DNA of 64,000 nucleotides from Psychromonas sp. SA13A (GCF_011378715.1 NZ_WTKU01000009.1:94112-158111); one strand, 5' to 3'; positions 17,164 through 28,023 are shown, counted from the first letter of the stretch. Notes: generated by a model from the sequence alone, not told the origin. Program-made: numbers and translations.

Positions 17164-18717
17164 ATGGCCCGGCATGATTTTTTTCGTAATTTAACCTTTT
17201 TTCATCTGTTTTCTTCTGTACTTTGTTTTTATTTATTAATGACTAGTTTTGCTTTTGCAATTGAAAATGAACAGTCGATTATCGATCCTGAAAAATTACA
17301 TATAGGCCTGACTTTAGAGCCTACTTCATTAGATCCGACCACAGATGCTTCCGCCGTTATTCAACGTATTACCTATCAAAATATTTTTGAAGGCTTAACT
17401 CAGATTAATCAAAAAGGGCAAGTTTTACCTAGTTTGGCAAAAAGTTGGGTGGTCAGTGATGATGGCTTAACTTATACCTTCCTATTGCATGAGAATGTGT
17501 ATTTTCATAATGGTGTTTTGCTTACTGCTGATATTGTTCGATCCTCTTTGTTACGTCTAACGAGTAAGGATAGTAAAAACTCCATCAAGCATAAATTTAC
17601 GCATATCAATACTATTACTGTAAATAATGACAATGAAGTAGAGGTGCAACTGCAATGGCCAGACATCCATTTTTTGTTTAACTTAGGTTTGGGTTGTGCG
17701 GTAATTCAAGAGCCAAAGAGTTATTCGACTAATAGCCAAAAACCAACGGGGACTGGGCCTTATATTTTTCAGGAATGGGAAAAAGGAAATTTTCTAAAGC
17801 TTAGGGCTAACCCTAATTATTGGCAAACCTTACCCTCCATCAAACAAGTGCTTATTACTTTTGCGCCTACACGCTCAGAAGTCGTTGAGTTATTAGCGCA
17901 GAGTACAATTGATGGTTATGACAATATGTCGGAAATTAATTTTTTACAGACCTTGAGTACACAATCTCGTTATCAGCAAGTGTTTGGGCAGACGCAAGGT
18001 GAAATTATTATCGCCTTTAATCATGCTAATAAAATGTTAGCTTCTTTGCCGATCCGCAAAGCCATTAGTTATGCGATAGATAAAAATAAAATAAAATCTA
18101 ATTTGTATTTTGGTGAAAGTGAATTGATTAGTAGTTTTTTTCCTGCTTCTCACGAAGCTAGTTTACATTTGTCTGAAGGGTATTCATTCAATTTAGATAA
18201 AGCAAAATCGTTAATGGGAGGCAATAAAGTAGCGATAAAACCATTACGTTTAATTATTCCACCAACCACCTACGCACGTTACATAGGGGTATATATTCCA
18301 CAAATGTTAGAACAGATTAATATTCCAGTGACTGTGGAGTCGTTGACTTGGGAGGAATGGACAAAAAGAGTGTATATTGACAAAGACTATGATTTGTCAG
18401 TCGTTGCACATACGGAAGCGAATGACTTAGAGATTTTTGCTAAAGACAATTATTATTTTAATTATAGTAATGTTGAATATAAGCAGCTTATGAAAAAGTT
18501 AATGCAAACAACGCAGCAGTTACAGCGCAACCCTCTGCTGAAAAAGGCACAAAGGTTATTAATTGAAGATGCCGCTAGTGTCTTTTTAATGATGTTGCCG
18601 AAAACAGGTATTTGGGATAGTCGTTTGCAGGGATATTGGATAGATGAGCCATTACCGGCTCTGATTTTTTCACAAATTTCTTGGAGAAGTAAGACCATGA
18701 ATGTAGTAGTGCAATAA
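17164..18717 (+). CDS. Periplasmic solute-binding protein, family 5 (peptide/nickel type)
   Basis: A 517-residue exported protein: a hydrophobic segment ending FAFA with cleavage before IENEQS, then the SBP_bac_5 fold. Family marks are LTLEPTSLDPTTDAS, NIFEGLTQIN, LAKSWVVSDDGLTYTF and TGTGPYIFQEW. Relatives bind peptides, nickel or heme for ABC import, but no permease or ATPase gene lies nearby. It is followed 4 bases later by a membrane diguanylate cyclase, so a role as ligand receptor for that enzyme is inferred. The ATG at 17164 gives a normal signal peptide; a TTG at 17152 is possible. Confidence 0.85.
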   Translation: MARHDFFRNLTFFHLFSSVLCFYLLMTSFAFAIENEQSIIDPEKLHIGLTLEPTSLDPTTDASAVIQRITYQNIFEGLTQINQKGQVLPSLAKSWVVSDDGLTYTFLLHENVYFHNGVLLTADIVRSSLLRLTSKDSKNSIKHKFTHINTITVNNDNEVEVQLQWPDIHFLFNLGLGCAVIQEPKSYSTNSQKPTGTGPYIFQEWEKGNFLKLRANPNYWQTLPSIKQVLITFAPTRSEVVELLAQSTIDGYDNMSEINFLQTLSTQSRYQQVFGQTQGEIIIAFNHANKMLASLPIRKAISYAIDKNKIKSNLYFGESELISSFFPASHEASLHLSEGYSFNLDKAKSLMGGNKVAIKPLRLIIPPTTYARYIGVYIPQMLEQINIPVTVESLTWEEWTKRVYIDKDYDLSVVAHTEANDLEIFAKDNYYFNYSNVEYKQLMKKLMQTTQQLQRNPLLKKAQRLLIEDAASVFLMMLPKTGIWDSRLQGYWIDEPLPALIFSQISWRSKTMNVVVQ

Positions 18718-18721
18718 TAAT

Positions 18722-20332
18722 ATGGTACGCATACGAGACAGACTAAGTTTACGCGTCATTACCTTGACCATCGTTTTAGCTGCAATGAGTGGCATTGTTG
18801 GGGTTTCTGGCATTCTCTCGCTGCAAGAGTTCAAAGAGGATTATCAAAAAGTAAAAGATGATCACTTTGAAACACTACTCGATATAACAGAGTTAAAAGG
18901 CCAAGCTAATGAGATGTTAAGAACTACCAGTGGTATGTTTTTGGCTGAAAATAAAAATGATCTGCAATGGGATGTTTTGCATGTCACGGATAAAAAACAA
19001 TGGACGGAAAAATTATTTAAAAAAATTGCTGATGCAACCGATAATTACCAAGACTTAGATAAACTGAAACGTAGTCTATATGAGCAGACTGATGATACCT
19101 TGGCTGCGATGTTGAAGAAGTATGATATAGCCGATGATTTTTATATCCAATATACAAAAGTAGAAGCCTACAAGCATCAAAAAATGCAGCAAGGTGACCA
19201 TACGTTAGTGAGTACGACTGAAAATATCCTATCTCTTTTTAATCCTATGAATAATAAAAATTTGGCCATAGAACAAACGGTGAAGTTGGATGATGTAAGC
19301 GCACTGATTAATGAAATTAAAGATAAGATACCAGAGCAAGAGTATGCCCAGTTAACGGCTTTATTTATTGCCGATGATTCGCTTTTTTCTATCTATTCAA
19401 GCTATGTTGCGCAACTTGAACGTATCAAAAAATTACGTTTGGATAATAGACAGTTGAGTTATTTAATTGCCTCTGTCACCGGTAAGAGCATTTTATCAAT
19501 ACAGAAAAAATTCCTGATTAATCTCCATAAAATAGAAGAAGAAATAGCAGTACGTAAAACGCGTTTGTATATTCTATTATTTATTTGTTTTTCAACGGCA
19601 TTGGTTTTAGCTTTATTACAAATTGGATTTTTAAAACGCGTAGAGCTGATCCGTAAAGTGATTAACGCAGGATATAATAATACCCAGCATGAAATCCCAA
19701 TTAAAGGTAAAGATGAGTTCAGTGAAATGGCTATTGCCGTTAAAAGTTATATCGATGAGCTGTTAAAAAAAGAACATGAAATATCTGAGAATAATAAAAA
19801 ATTAAAACATTTAGCAACCCATGATGGTTTAACTAATATCTATAATCGTCGTTATTTTGATGCGAATTTTTTGAAGGAACATGTACGTTATTTACGCTAC
19901 AAAGAGGCTTATTGTTTAGCAATGTTCGATTTAGACCATTTTAAGCATATTAATGATGTTCATGGTCATGATATCGGAGATAGGGTGTTAATTGAGTTTA
20001 CTAAGCGAGTATCTGAAAAAATGCGTAAAACAGATATATTTGCGCGTTTTGGTGGTGAGGAGTTTGCATTATTAATGCCGCGGACTAATAAGCATAATGC
20101 GACGATATTAATGCAACGCATCATTGAAGAGACTAATTCTACACCCTGTATTATTGGTAAGTTAAAAATTAGCTTTACGACCAGTATCGGGTTAGTAGAA
20201 GTGCAAAAAATAGAAGATATTCAAGATGCATCAAAACAATTGATATTTGCCGATAAAGCGCTTTATCAAGCTAAGCAGACAGGGCGTAATAAGCTTTGTG
20301 TGTACAGTCCTGACATCGAGGATAATGAGTAG
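18722..20332 (+). CDS. Membrane diguanylate cyclase with periplasmic sensor region
   Basis: A 536-residue inner-membrane enzyme. Membrane segments lie at about 11-33 and 281-303 and enclose a helical periplasmic region of about 245 residues. A HAMP-like linker (about 304-355) leads to a GGDEF domain. That domain has MFDLDHFKHIND, active loop FGGEEF (444-448) and I-site RKTD (435-438), so c-di-GMP synthesis with product inhibition is expected. The periplasmic part matches no domain I recognise. It starts 4 bases after the solute-binding protein gene and almost certainly shares its mRNA. Confidence 0.92.
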   Translation: MVRIRDRLSLRVITLTIVLAAMSGIVGVSGILSLQEFKEDYQKVKDDHFETLLDITELKGQANEMLRTTSGMFLAENKNDLQWDVLHVTDKKQWTEKLFKKIADATDNYQDLDKLKRSLYEQTDDTLAAMLKKYDIADDFYIQYTKVEAYKHQKMQQGDHTLVSTTENILSLFNPMNNKNLAIEQTVKLDDVSALINEIKDKIPEQEYAQLTALFIADDSLFSIYSSYVAQLERIKKLRLDNRQLSYLIASVTGKSILSIQKKFLINLHKIEEEIAVRKTRLYILLFICFSTALVLALLQIGFLKRVELIRKVINAGYNNTQHEIPIKGKDEFSEMAIAVKSYIDELLKKEHEISENNKKLKHLATHDGLTNIYNRRYFDANFLKEHVRYLRYKEAYCLAMFDLDHFKHINDVHGHDIGDRVLIEFTKRVSEKMRKTDIFARFGGEEFALLMPRTNKHNATILMQRIIEETNSTPCIIGKLKISFTTSIGLVEVQKIEDIQDASKQLIFADKALYQAKQTGRNKLCVYSPDIEDNE

Positions 20333-20367
20333 CGGTTGTTTATGGCATGAATTCATAACACACTTTA

Positions 20368-20396
20368 TGACATGCGAGCATTCAGGTCGCATGTCA
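20368..20396. terminator. Hairpin between convergent genes
   Basis: A perfect 10-base stem, TGACATGCGA against TCGCATGTCA, with a 9-base loop, lies between the cyclase and the convergent small gene. The T run is weak on both sides, so a bidirectional terminator is likely rather than certain. Confidence 0.5.
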
Positions 20397-20406
20397 CTGT
20401 CTTATT

Positions 20407-20730
20407 CTACTGCTTTGCTTTTAAATTTTCTTTAAAAGCATTTAGCGTTTTAAACAATAATTCAATCTTAACCACAATCGCTGGTAATTGGGTCCTGTAG
20501 TGTTCTTCGTTATCCGTTTGAATAGCTTGTAAGTCTGCGGCTAATTCTTCTACGTAGGGTAAAAAAGTATCTGAGTGGTTAGTAAACGGCGTATCATTAG
20601 TGAAAATATGAGCAAATCCCGCGGTTTTTTGTTTACGTAATTCAGCTAGCGCTTTATCTGCATCTACTGCGCGGTGGTAAATGATTTTAATATTCTCTTG
20701 AAGCTGTGCTTGTACGTTTTCTTTGCTCAT
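20407..20730 (-). CDS. Conserved hypothetical small protein
   Basis: A 107-residue soluble helical protein without Cys or signal peptide. The central part (AGFAHIFTNDTPFTNHSDTFLPYVEEL) is the most distinctive. I recall similar short proteins next to the efp region in vibrios, but cannot name a family with confidence. GGAGA precedes the ATG. Function unknown. Confidence 0.6.
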   Translation of the reverse strand: MSKENVQAQLQENIKIIYHRAVDADKALAELRKQKTAGFAHIFTNDTPFTNHSDTFLPYVEELAADLQAIQTDNEEHYRTQLPAIVVKIELLFKTLNAFKENLKAKQ

Positions 20731-20831
20731 CAGATTCTCCTGTGTGAACTTGTCGATATCAAAATCGATCTTATTGAGTGTTATTAATTCGTTGTGGTTA
20801 ATTACTGTTATTAATTCATTGTAATTATTTA

Positions 20832-21848
20832 TTATAACGAATGTATTAACGTTTTGCTTTGTTGTCCTGCAATTTCTCTGCTTAAGCGCGGTACTAAATA
20901 ACCGGGTAGCTCTACTTGCATCGCATTATGTAGCTTTTGTGCATCTATTTCATCAATATCAAAATGTGCAGCACCTTGTACCTTATCTAATAAAAACAAA
21001 TAATAAGGCAAGATATTGACGGAAAATAGTGCTTCGCTCAATGCCACTAATTGACTTGCGTGATCATTCACACCTTTTAATAGAACGCTTTGATTTAATA
21101 GGTGTATGCCTGCCTGATGACAACGCTGCATTGCATTTGCAAAGTCTGCATCAATCTCTTGCTGGTGGTTGATATGTAATACCAAGACGATGTTAAAGCG
21201 GCTTTTTTGTAAACGGTTCACTAGGCCTTGCGTGATACGAGATGGGATCACTACGGGTAAACGAGTGTGTATACGTAAACGGGTTAACTGTGGCAAGGCT
21301 TCAAGTTGATCAAATAACTCAAATAGCTGTTTATCCTTAGTCATTAACGGATCTCCACCACTGAGAATGACTTCGTTCACATCAGGATTATTTTGGATAT
21401 AAGCAATAATATTAGTTAGCTCTGATTTGTTAATGCTATTTTCAGCATAAGGGAAATGTCGTCTAAAGCAATATCGGCAATTTACCGCACAACCTGTTTT
21501 TAAAATGAGTAAAACACGGCTTTTATATTTATGTAATAACCCTTGCTGTTGATTATTTTGCTCCACCAATGGGTCGGTAGTAAATCCCTTAACAGTCAAT
21601 TCTTCATCGCTAATGGGTAATACTTGCTTTAATAAAGGATCATTAATATTGCCTTTTTGCATCTTCTTTACAAAGGGCATGGGCACCAGCATCGGGAATT
21701 GTTTTCTCGCAAGTTGACTGATTAGGTCATTTTCCTGCTCAATCTCCAATATTTCTAACAGTTGTTGCGGATTTTTCACTGCTTCTGCTAGTTCCTTTTG
21801 CCATGTTGGCAAGTCAGCGGTATTATTCACGTTAATAATTTTGGGCAT
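20832..21848 (-). CDS. epmB: EF-P beta-lysylation protein EpmB (radical SAM lysine 2,3-aminomutase)
   Basis: A 338-residue KamA-family enzyme that isomerises alpha-lysine to (R)-beta-lysine for attachment to elongation factor P. The radical-SAM cluster motif CAVNCRYC carries the three Cys. ILSGGDPL, the PLP-binding region and [17 protein letters not shown] follow. At this length it is the short EpmB form rather than catabolic lysine aminomutase. It is divergent from efp with 29 bases between the starts, and epmA lies about 5 kb away across the frd operon. Confidence 0.95.
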   Translation of the reverse strand: MPKIINVNNTADLPTWQKELAEAVKNPQQLLEILEIEQENDLISQLARKQFPMLVPMPFVKKMQKGNINDPLLKQVLPISDEELTVKGFTTDPLVEQNNQQQGLLHKYKSRVLLILKTGCAVNCRYCFRRHFPYAENSINKSELTNIIAYIQNNPDVNEVILSGGDPLMTKDKQLFELFDQLEALPQLTRLRIHTRLPVVIPSRITQGLVNRLQKSRFNIVLVLHINHQQEIDADFANAMQRCHQAGIHLLNQSVLLKGVNDHASQLVALSEALFSVNILPYYLFLLDKVQGAAHFDIDEIDAQKLHNAMQVELPGYLVPRLSREIAGQQSKTLIHSL

Positions 21849-21877
21849 TTTTTATCAGTTTAGTAATAGAGGTTATA

Positions 21878-22447
21878 ATGGCAACATATAGTACCAGTGA
21901 TTTTAAAGGCGGGCTAAAATTCATGCTCGATAATGAACCATGTGTGATCATGGAAAATGAATATGTTAAACCTGGTAAAGGCCAAGCATTCAGTCGAGTT
22001 AAATACCGCAAACTTATTTCAGGTAAGGTAGTGGATAAAACATTTAAGTCAAATGAAACAGTAGAATCTGCTGATGTAATGGACTTTGATCTTGCTTACT
22101 TATACAACGACGGTGAATTTTTCCACTTTATGGATAACAACACATTTGAACAAATCGCTGCAGATGTTAATGCAGTAGGAGATATGGACAAATGGTTAGT
22201 AGAACAAAATATTTGTACTATCACTACGTGGAATGATTCACCGATTGCGGTTATGCCTCCTAACTTTGTTGAATTAGAAGTGACTGAAACAGATCCTGGC
22301 TTAAAGGGCGATACGGCTGGAACTGGTGGTAAACCTGCAACGTTGTCAACTGGCGCGGTTGTACGTGTGCCTTTATTCATTCAGATTGGCGAAACAATTA
22401 AAGTGGATACGCGTAGCGGTGAATACGTTGGTCGTGTTAAAAAATAA
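21878..22447 (+). CDS. efp: Elongation factor P
   Basis: A 189-residue translation factor that rescues ribosomes stalled at polyproline. KOW-like, OB and C-terminal domains are all present. Lys34 in KPGKGQAF is the residue that receives beta-lysine, which matches epmA and epmB being present. AGAGG lies 6 bases before the ATG. The promoter must lie within the 29-base gap to epmB or inside that gene's start. A strong terminator follows. Confidence 0.97.
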   Translation: MATYSTSDFKGGLKFMLDNEPCVIMENEYVKPGKGQAFSRVKYRKLISGKVVDKTFKSNETVESADVMDFDLAYLYNDGEFFHFMDNNTFEQIAADVNAVGDMDKWLVEQNICTITTWNDSPIAVMPPNFVELEVTETDPGLKGDTAGTGGKPATLSTGAVVRVPLFIQIGETIKVDTRSGEYVGRVKK

Positions 22448-22495
22448 GCGATTGAATGTATTGAATATTTAGCGTTGTTCATACTACGTTTAAAC

Positions 22496-22524
22496 AAAAA
22501 AACCAGCATCTGCTGGTTTTTTTA
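22496..22524. terminator. Bidirectional terminator between efp and frdD
   Basis: AACCAGCA and TGCTGGTT pair around a two-base loop, with A runs before and T runs after, serving efp on the plus strand and frd on the minus strand. Confidence 0.9.
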
Positions 22525-22575
22525 TAGCTTTAATTAAAGTAATAATAAGCCCAAATTAAACACTATTAAATAGTA

Positions 22576-22980
22576 TTACAGACTGAGCATTTGTAATAAT
22601 AAAGTAAAAACAAATACACTGACCGCAAATGCAAACCCATAACAAATTACCTGTTGCCAATCTCGACCACGTTTAATACCTAGGTCATGTAATGAATGGA
22701 AGATACGGTGTAGGGTATGCCACAAAGGTAGTGCCACTAATACCAATACGATTGGTGCGCCATACCAACTGCTTACAAACTGATGCAGTTTTTCATAGCT
22801 TAGATGCTCAGCATCAATCAGTCCTAGTGGTATTAATAGCCCTGTGACTAATACCATCACAGGTGTTAAGAAGGCCGTTAACATGCCTCCCGCGCCAAAT
22901 AATCCCCAAAATATCGGTTCATGGGAGCGAATATATTTTTTCTCTGGTAATTGATTCGTTGTTGTTTGTTGAGCGTTCAT
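22576..22980 (-). CDS. frdD: Fumarate reductase membrane anchor subunit D
   Basis: A 134-residue integral membrane protein with three hydrophobic segments (about 29-52, 70-90, 110-132). The HTLHRIFHSLHDLG stretch is typical of FrdD and lies near the quinol site. It anchors the FrdAB catalytic dimer with FrdC. Its N-terminus is about 15 residues longer than the E. coli protein. It is last in the frdABCD order, 10 bases after frdC. Confidence 0.93.
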   Translation of the reverse strand: MNAQQTTTNQLPEKKYIRSHEPIFWGLFGAGGMLTAFLTPVMVLVTGLLIPLGLIDAEHLSYEKLHQFVSSWYGAPIVLVLVALPLWHTLHRIFHSLHDLGIKRGRDWQQVICYGFAFAVSVFVFTLLLQMLSL

Positions 22981-22990
22981 GAAACCCCCT

Positions 22991-23380
22991 CTAGAGCATG
23001 ATCAGCACTAGGCAAAAGATAGTGACAATAATGAATGAAATGTAATGACCCGCAACAATGAATTTTGCATCGAGTGGTTTACCTTTGATGTAGAGATCCA
23101 CCGCTTTAGGCGCTAATGAGAACCAAGTAATGGTGTGGTAAAGGGCAATCAATAAAACCAATAAATGGAATATGATTGAAATAGGGTGTTGTAAGGCACT
23201 TAACCATGCGTTGAATGCCTCTTCACCTTGGCTCAAGCGAAACACTCCCCAAGCTAAAATAAGGCTGTATACAGTAATTAAAATACTGCTGCCTTCGCGG
23301 ATCATATATTTGCTATAGAAGGCATTCTTTAACCACCAGTCATTGTTCATTTCACGTTGATACGGTTTACGTTTACTCAT
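22991..23380 (-). CDS. frdC: Fumarate reductase membrane anchor subunit C
   Basis: A 129-residue membrane protein with three segments and the family start KRKPYQREMNNDWWLKNAFY. The His in ALYHTITWF is in the quinol-binding segment. It works with FrdD to pass electrons from menaquinol to FrdB in anaerobic respiration. GGAGTAAGTAAA precedes the ATG. Confidence 0.94.
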   Translation of the reverse strand: MSKRKPYQREMNNDWWLKNAFYSKYMIREGSSILITVYSLILAWGVFRLSQGEEAFNAWLSALQHPISIIFHLLVLLIALYHTITWFSLAPKAVDLYIKGKPLDAKFIVAGHYISFIIVTIFCLVLIML

Positions 23381-23491
23381 TTTACTTACTCCAAAATAAC
23401 TGATAGCAAACTTACTGTGATCGGCATGAATATTAATACGAGTCGATATAAATAGTTTGCTATGACCTGATCAATGTTTTGTATCGTGTCT

Positions 23492-24265
23492 TTAGTCCGG
23501 TTTAAACATACCAATTAAATAATCTTTACTACTTTCCACTTTTAATAGCTGGATAGCCGCTGCGGGATCAACGCCTTTTGGGCAAACCACGGAGCAATAA
23601 CCGACAAAGGTGCAAGACCAAACCCCTTCCTCTTGATTGACTATTTTCATCCGTTCAGCACTACCTGCATCTCGACTATCTCGGTTATATCGCGCTAATA
23701 ATGCGAGTGCCGCAGGACCGGTGAACTTACTATCAAGGCCATACTGAGGGCATGCTGCATAACATAAGCCACAATTGATACACATCGAGTATTGTTTATA
23801 TTTTTCCATTTGTTCTGGGGTTTGTTTGTAAGTACCTTCCGACAAGCATTTATCATCAGTTGCAGGAATAATATAAGGTTTAATCTCTTCTAACTTTTTA
23901 ATGAAGTCACCCATATCGACTACTAAATCACGCTCGATAGGAAAGTTAGCTAATGCTTCAAGTTTTATTTTTTGTGGATAATAGTCTCGTAGGAAAGCTT
24001 TACAGCCGAGTTTAGGGACATTGTTAACCATTAACCCACAACTGCCACAAATTGCCATTCGGCATGACCATCTAAAACTGACGGTACTATCAAGATGATC
24101 TTTAATATATTGCAGTGCCTCTAAGATTGACATATCAGGGCTATAAGGCACTTCAAACAATTGTGGAAATGGCTTTTCATCTTGCTCTGGACGATAACGA
24201 AGGATCTCGACTTCTATTACTTTATCTGACACTGCTTGTTGAGTAGGCATAGTTTGCGCTGACAT
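23492..24265 (-). CDS. frdB: Fumarate reductase iron-sulfur subunit B
   Basis: A 257-residue electron-transfer subunit. The [2Fe-2S] cluster Cys lie in [17 protein letters not shown] and the following Cys. The [4Fe-4S] motif is [12 protein letters not shown] and the [3Fe-4S] motif is [14 protein letters not shown]. It carries electrons from the membrane anchors to the FAD of FrdA. Two in-frame ATGs exist: 24271 overlaps the frdA stop as ATGA, while 24265 has GGAG at a better distance and fits the family N-terminus. The coupling to frdA holds either way. Confidence 0.95.
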   Translation of the reverse strand: MSAQTMPTQQAVSDKVIEVEILRYRPEQDEKPFPQLFEVPYSPDMSILEALQYIKDHLDSTVSFRWSCRMAICGSCGLMVNNVPKLGCKAFLRDYYPQKIKLEALANFPIERDLVVDMGDFIKKLEEIKPYIIPATDDKCLSEGTYKQTPEQMEKYKQYSMCINCGLCYAACPQYGLDSKFTGPAALALLARYNRDSRDAGSAERMKIVNQEEGVWSCTFVGYCSVVCPKGVDPAAAIQLLKVESSKDYLIGMFKPD

Positions 24266-24267
24266 AA

Positions 24268-26037
24268 TCATTTCTCCTTCGCTTCAGAAGCTGCACCATA
24301 CACTCGTTCTGCTGGTTGGCTTTTGGTGATAGTGACATCTGCATATTTAATCACCGGTGCTTTATCTGCTTGGTAATAAGCTAGTGAATGTTTTAAAAAG
24401 TTGATGTCATCACGGGTTTGGAAGTCATCAATTCGTTGATGTGAGCCGCGTGACTCTTGGCGTAAAATCGCACTATGCGCCATTGCTTCTGCGGTATCTA
24501 ATAAGTAGCCTAGTTCAATCGCATATAAAAATTCAGTATTGAATACACTGGATTTATCATTGATTTGAATGTGTTTGTAGCGCTCTTTTAACTCAGCTAA
24601 TTTATCAATAGTTTGCTGCATTGATTCCTGTGTTCGGTAAATCCCAACACCTTGCTCCATACAGTCGCCCATTTCTTGGCGGATATCTGCCATTTTTTCT
24701 GTGCCATTACTGTTTAATAATGCTTCGGTGCGGGCAATTACTTGCTCTGCTTGTTCGCGTAGTGGGGCGATATCTTGGTGTGTGGTTTGTTGCGCATACT
24801 GCGCTGCCTGTTGGCCAGCTAATTGGCCAAATACCGCGAGTTCACTTAAAGAGTTTGAACCTAAACGATTAGCGCCGTGTAATCCTACCGATGCACATTC
24901 TCCAATCGCATATAAACCCGTTAAGCTAGTGGCTGTTTTTGCGTCGGTAGCAATGCCACCCATGGTATAGTGTACGGTTGGGCGTACTGGAATCGGTTCG
25001 TGCACTGGGTCAACACCAACATAAGCTTTAGCAAGCTCTCGAATAAAAGGTAAGCGTTCGTTGATTTTCGCTTCACCTAAGTGGCGTAGGTCTAAATACA
25101 CCACATCACCTCGATCACCACTGATCACATTACCTTTTTGTTGTTCTTGCCAAAAACATTGGCTAATTTTATCGCGCGGACCGAGTTCCATATGTTTATT
25201 TTTAGGCTGACCAATCGGTGTCTCTGGTCCAAGCCCATAATCTTGAAGATAACGGTAACCATCTTTATTGATTAATACACCTCCCTCACCACGACAACCT
25301 TCGGTCATTAAGATACCAGAACCAGGTAAGCCCGTTGGATGGTATTGTATAAACTCCATATCACGTAATGCCACACCATGGCGGTAGGCTAGTGACATTC
25401 CATCACCAGTTACTATGCCACCGTTGGTATTGTAAGTATAAACACGTGCTGCACCACCAGTGGCCATGATCACTGATTTAGCTTGAATAAGTTTCGCTTC
25501 GCCTTCTGAGATATCTAAAATCACAACACCTTGTATTTTGTTATCTTCAACAATTAAATCTAGACAAAAGTGTTCATCGAATCGTGTGATCTTAGGATGT
25601 TTAATGGAAGTTTGAAAAAGCGTATGAAGAATATGAAACCCGCTTTTATCGGCAGCGAACCAAGTGCGTTCTTTTTTCATACCGCCGAAGGCACGTACGT
25701 TAATGCTACCGTCTTCTTTGCGGCTCCAAGGGCAACCCCAATGCTCTAATTGTGTTAATTGCTTGGCTGCATTTTCAACAAAGTATTGCACCACATCTTG
25801 TTCACATAACCAGTCTCCGCCAGAGACAGTGTCATCGAAATGTTGATCTAATGAATCACTATCTTGAACGACACCGGCAGCGCCACCTTCTGCGGCAACG
25901 GTGTGACTGCGCATGGGATAAACTTTTGAGATCAGGGCTATCTCAAGTTGGGGGTGATTTTCTGCAATTTCGATGGCCGCTCTTAACCCTGAACCGCCTG
26001 CACCAATAATTGCAACGTCTGTTTTGATTATCTGCAT
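24268..26037 (-). CDS. frdA: Fumarate reductase flavoprotein subunit A
   Basis: A 589-residue catalytic subunit reducing fumarate to succinate on the cytoplasmic face. The N-terminal FAD fold has [10 protein letters not shown]. His45 in [10 protein letters not shown] is the covalent FAD site. Active-site Arg and His residues lie in [32 protein letters not shown] and the [11 protein letters not shown] region. The ATG at 26037 is preferred to a TTG at 26052, as GGAGAG lies 4 bases before it. It is first gene of frdABCD. Confidence 0.97.
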   Translation of the reverse strand: MQIIKTDVAIIGAGGSGLRAAIEIAENHPQLEIALISKVYPMRSHTVAAEGGAAGVVQDSDSLDQHFDDTVSGGDWLCEQDVVQYFVENAAKQLTQLEHWGCPWSRKEDGSINVRAFGGMKKERTWFAADKSGFHILHTLFQTSIKHPKITRFDEHFCLDLIVEDNKIQGVVILDISEGEAKLIQAKSVIMATGGAARVYTYNTNGGIVTGDGMSLAYRHGVALRDMEFIQYHPTGLPGSGILMTEGCRGEGGVLINKDGYRYLQDYGLGPETPIGQPKNKHMELGPRDKISQCFWQEQQKGNVISGDRGDVVYLDLRHLGEAKINERLPFIRELAKAYVGVDPVHEPIPVRPTVHYTMGGIATDAKTATSLTGLYAIGECASVGLHGANRLGSNSLSELAVFGQLAGQQAAQYAQQTTHQDIAPLREQAEQVIARTEALLNSNGTEKMADIRQEMGDCMEQGVGIYRTQESMQQTIDKLAELKERYKHIQINDKSSVFNTEFLYAIELGYLLDTAEAMAHSAILRQESRGSHQRIDDFQTRDDINFLKHSLAYYQADKAPVIKYADVTITKSQPAERVYGAASEAKEK

Positions 26038-26394
26038 AAAACTCTCCAACAAAATGAAATATTTGTTCGAAAATCAGTCTATCAGTTTGATCCTTAAAAA
26101 CATTGATCGAAACATGGTTAATTAACGTGAAATTAATATAAAAACAATGTATTAAAAATACGTCTTAAAAAACCTAATAAATGAGTTTAAATTGTTTATA
26201 AAAGTGTGTGCTTGGTAATATCTTTTTCGTAAAATTTATGAGCTTGTTTTTATGAATGGCAGGATCAAAATCAAGCCATGTTGATAAACGTTAATCGCTT
26301 TAATCTTTCTTATAATTGTTTCCTTTTTAATGTTTTTAAAGCACTATTTATGAGTCTTATTACTATCAAGCTTGCGCTCAAAAAAGGAAACAAA
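26038..26394. other. Divergent promoter region of frdA and epmA
   Basis: Holds both promoters. TTGATCCTTAAAAA at 26087-26100 matches one half of an FNR box (TTGAT-N4-ATCAA) and three of five bases of the other, about 50 bases from the frdA start. A second TTGAT is at 26103. Anaerobic induction by FNR is expected for frd; the site is a weak match. Confidence 0.35.
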
Positions 26395-27375
26395 ATGAAT
26401 TGGTTACCAAGTGCCTCATTAGCACAATTACAGGCACGTGCCGATATGCTAAAAACAATCAGAGAGTTTTTTAGCGAACGGCAAGTATTGGAAGTTGAAA
26501 CACCTTCTTTAAGCCAAGCAGGCGTTACGGATGTACATTTACAATGTTTTAAAACAAAGTTTGTAGGCCGTAATATTAGTGATAAACCTCTGGTTGATGG
26601 TGGCGTGGCTTTGTATTTACAAACGTCACCCGAGTTTCATATGAAACGCTTACTCGCTGCTGGTAGTGGCTGTATTTATCAGATCTCAAAAGTTTATAGA
26701 AATGAAGAATCGGGACGTTTTCATAACCCTGAATTCTCTTTATTAGAATGGTACCGAGTTGGCTTTGATCACCATCAGTTGATGGATGAAATGTCTATCT
26801 TGCTCAGTGGTATTTTACACTGTGACACGCCGCTACGTTGCACCTATCAACAAGCCTTTTTAACACATTTAAATGTAGACCCCTTAACGGCAACAATTAC
26901 CGAACTTAAATCTGCTGGAGCGCATTTGCAACTAGGTGAAGTACTGGATAATGAAACCGATAAAGATACCATTTTACAATTGTTATTTTGTATTGCCATC
27001 GAATGTAAAATAGGTCAAGACGTACCATGTTTTGTTTATGACTTTCCTGCTTCACAGGCTGCATTAGCAAGAATTAATAAAAAAGATCCACGTGTTGCTG
27101 ATCGTTTTGAGGTGTATTATAAAAGTGTTGAACTCGCGAATGGTTTTTATGAGTTAAATAGTAGCAAAGAGCAACTAAGCCGTTTTCAAGCGGATAACCA
27201 ATTACGACAACAAATGAAGTTAGCTGAAATGCCGATCGATCATAAATTTGTTGCTTGCTTAGATCATTTGCCTGACTGTGCCGGAGTCGCGTTAGGGTTA
27301 GATAGGTTGTTAATGTTATCGAGCAAACAATCTCATATTAATGATGTATTGAGCTTTAGCGTTGATAATGCTTAA
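26395..27375 (+). CDS. epmA: EF-P lysine-34 beta-lysyltransferase EpmA (GenX/PoxA)
   Basis: A 326-residue class II lysyl-tRNA-synthetase paralogue without an anticodon-binding domain, the size of E. coli EpmA. Motif 2 is [21 protein letters not shown] and motif 3 is [12 protein letters not shown]. It activates beta-lysine and transfers it to Lys34 of EF-P. The ATG at 26395, with AGGAAACAAA before it, gives the family length; the open frame extends 39 codons further upstream but those residues do not belong to the family. Confidence 0.95.
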   Translation: MNWLPSASLAQLQARADMLKTIREFFSERQVLEVETPSLSQAGVTDVHLQCFKTKFVGRNISDKPLVDGGVALYLQTSPEFHMKRLLAAGSGCIYQISKVYRNEESGRFHNPEFSLLEWYRVGFDHHQLMDEMSILLSGILHCDTPLRCTYQQAFLTHLNVDPLTATITELKSAGAHLQLGEVLDNETDKDTILQLLFCIAIECKIGQDVPCFVYDFPASQAALARINKKDPRVADRFEVYYKSVELANGFYELNSSKEQLSRFQADNQLRQQMKLAEMPIDHKFVACLDHLPDCAGVALGLDRLLMLSSKQSHINDVLSFSVDNA

Positions 27376-27419
27376 TCTTAAGGCACAAAATAGCTTGAAC
27401 AAAATACAGGGAATAAAAA

Positions 27420-27647
27420 ATGGCAAAGTTATGGTTAACCGATAAGAGCTATCCTATTTGGTCTTATCTGTTACGTATTATTTATTGGTTACTTGCTATT
27501 TATCTATCTAGCTTATTTTTACAAGCTTATGATCAGGAAAGTTGGTCTAAAGTAGGACTTATTGTGTTAAGTATTCTGTTTGTGATCATCTTTTTAGTGT
27601 TTGCTCGTTTGATTGACCATTTTTTAAAGGTGACGGTAAAGGACTGA
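27420..27647 (+). CDS. Small membrane protein of unknown function
   Basis: A 75-residue protein with two predicted membrane segments (about 14-34 and 44-63) and short charged ends. It starts 45 bases after epmA and lies before the DUF4404 gene, so the three may share a transcript. No family is recognised. A GGGAATAAAA stretch precedes the ATG. Confidence 0.55.
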   Translation: MAKLWLTDKSYPIWSYLLRIIYWLLAIYLSSLFLQAYDQESWSKVGLIVLSILFVIIFLVFARLIDHFLKVTVKD

Positions 27648-27700
27648 TGCTACACTGAAAATAAGTCCTGTATTTATCTATTATTGAAAAAGAGGTGTCT

Positions 27701-27961
27701 ATGCCAATTAAAAAAGTGCAATCCGAATTTGATAAATTGTCAGAAGTCTTAGCTGATGGTGTGGTGGCTGACGAATGTACGGCCGGTGAATTACAAAAAG
27801 TACATGACCAATTACAATTAGCTATCCGCTCTCGTGATCCTGCACAATTAATCAGAGATAAAAAAATAACTGAACAATTACTTATGTTTGAAGAAACTAA
27901 TCCAGTGGTAGGTAAAGTGGTTAAAGATTTAATTAATGCTTTATCAGGAATGGGTATTTAA
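27701..27961 (+). CDS. DUF4404 family small protein
   Basis: An 86-residue, soluble, helical, acidic protein. The end, LMFEETNPVVGKVVKDLINALSGMGI, is the DUF4404 pattern. Function unknown. AGAGG 5 bases before the ATG at 27701 decides the start; a GTG at 27695 also exists. Confidence 0.7.
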   Translation: MPIKKVQSEFDKLSEVLADGVVADECTAGELQKVHDQLQLAIRSRDPAQLIRDKKITEQLLMFEETNPVVGKVVKDLINALSGMGI

Positions 27962-28023
27962 TCAAACTCTGTGGTTATTCGGCACGTAAATAAAAGTGAG
28001 TAAAATTTACTAAGATAAAGAGT

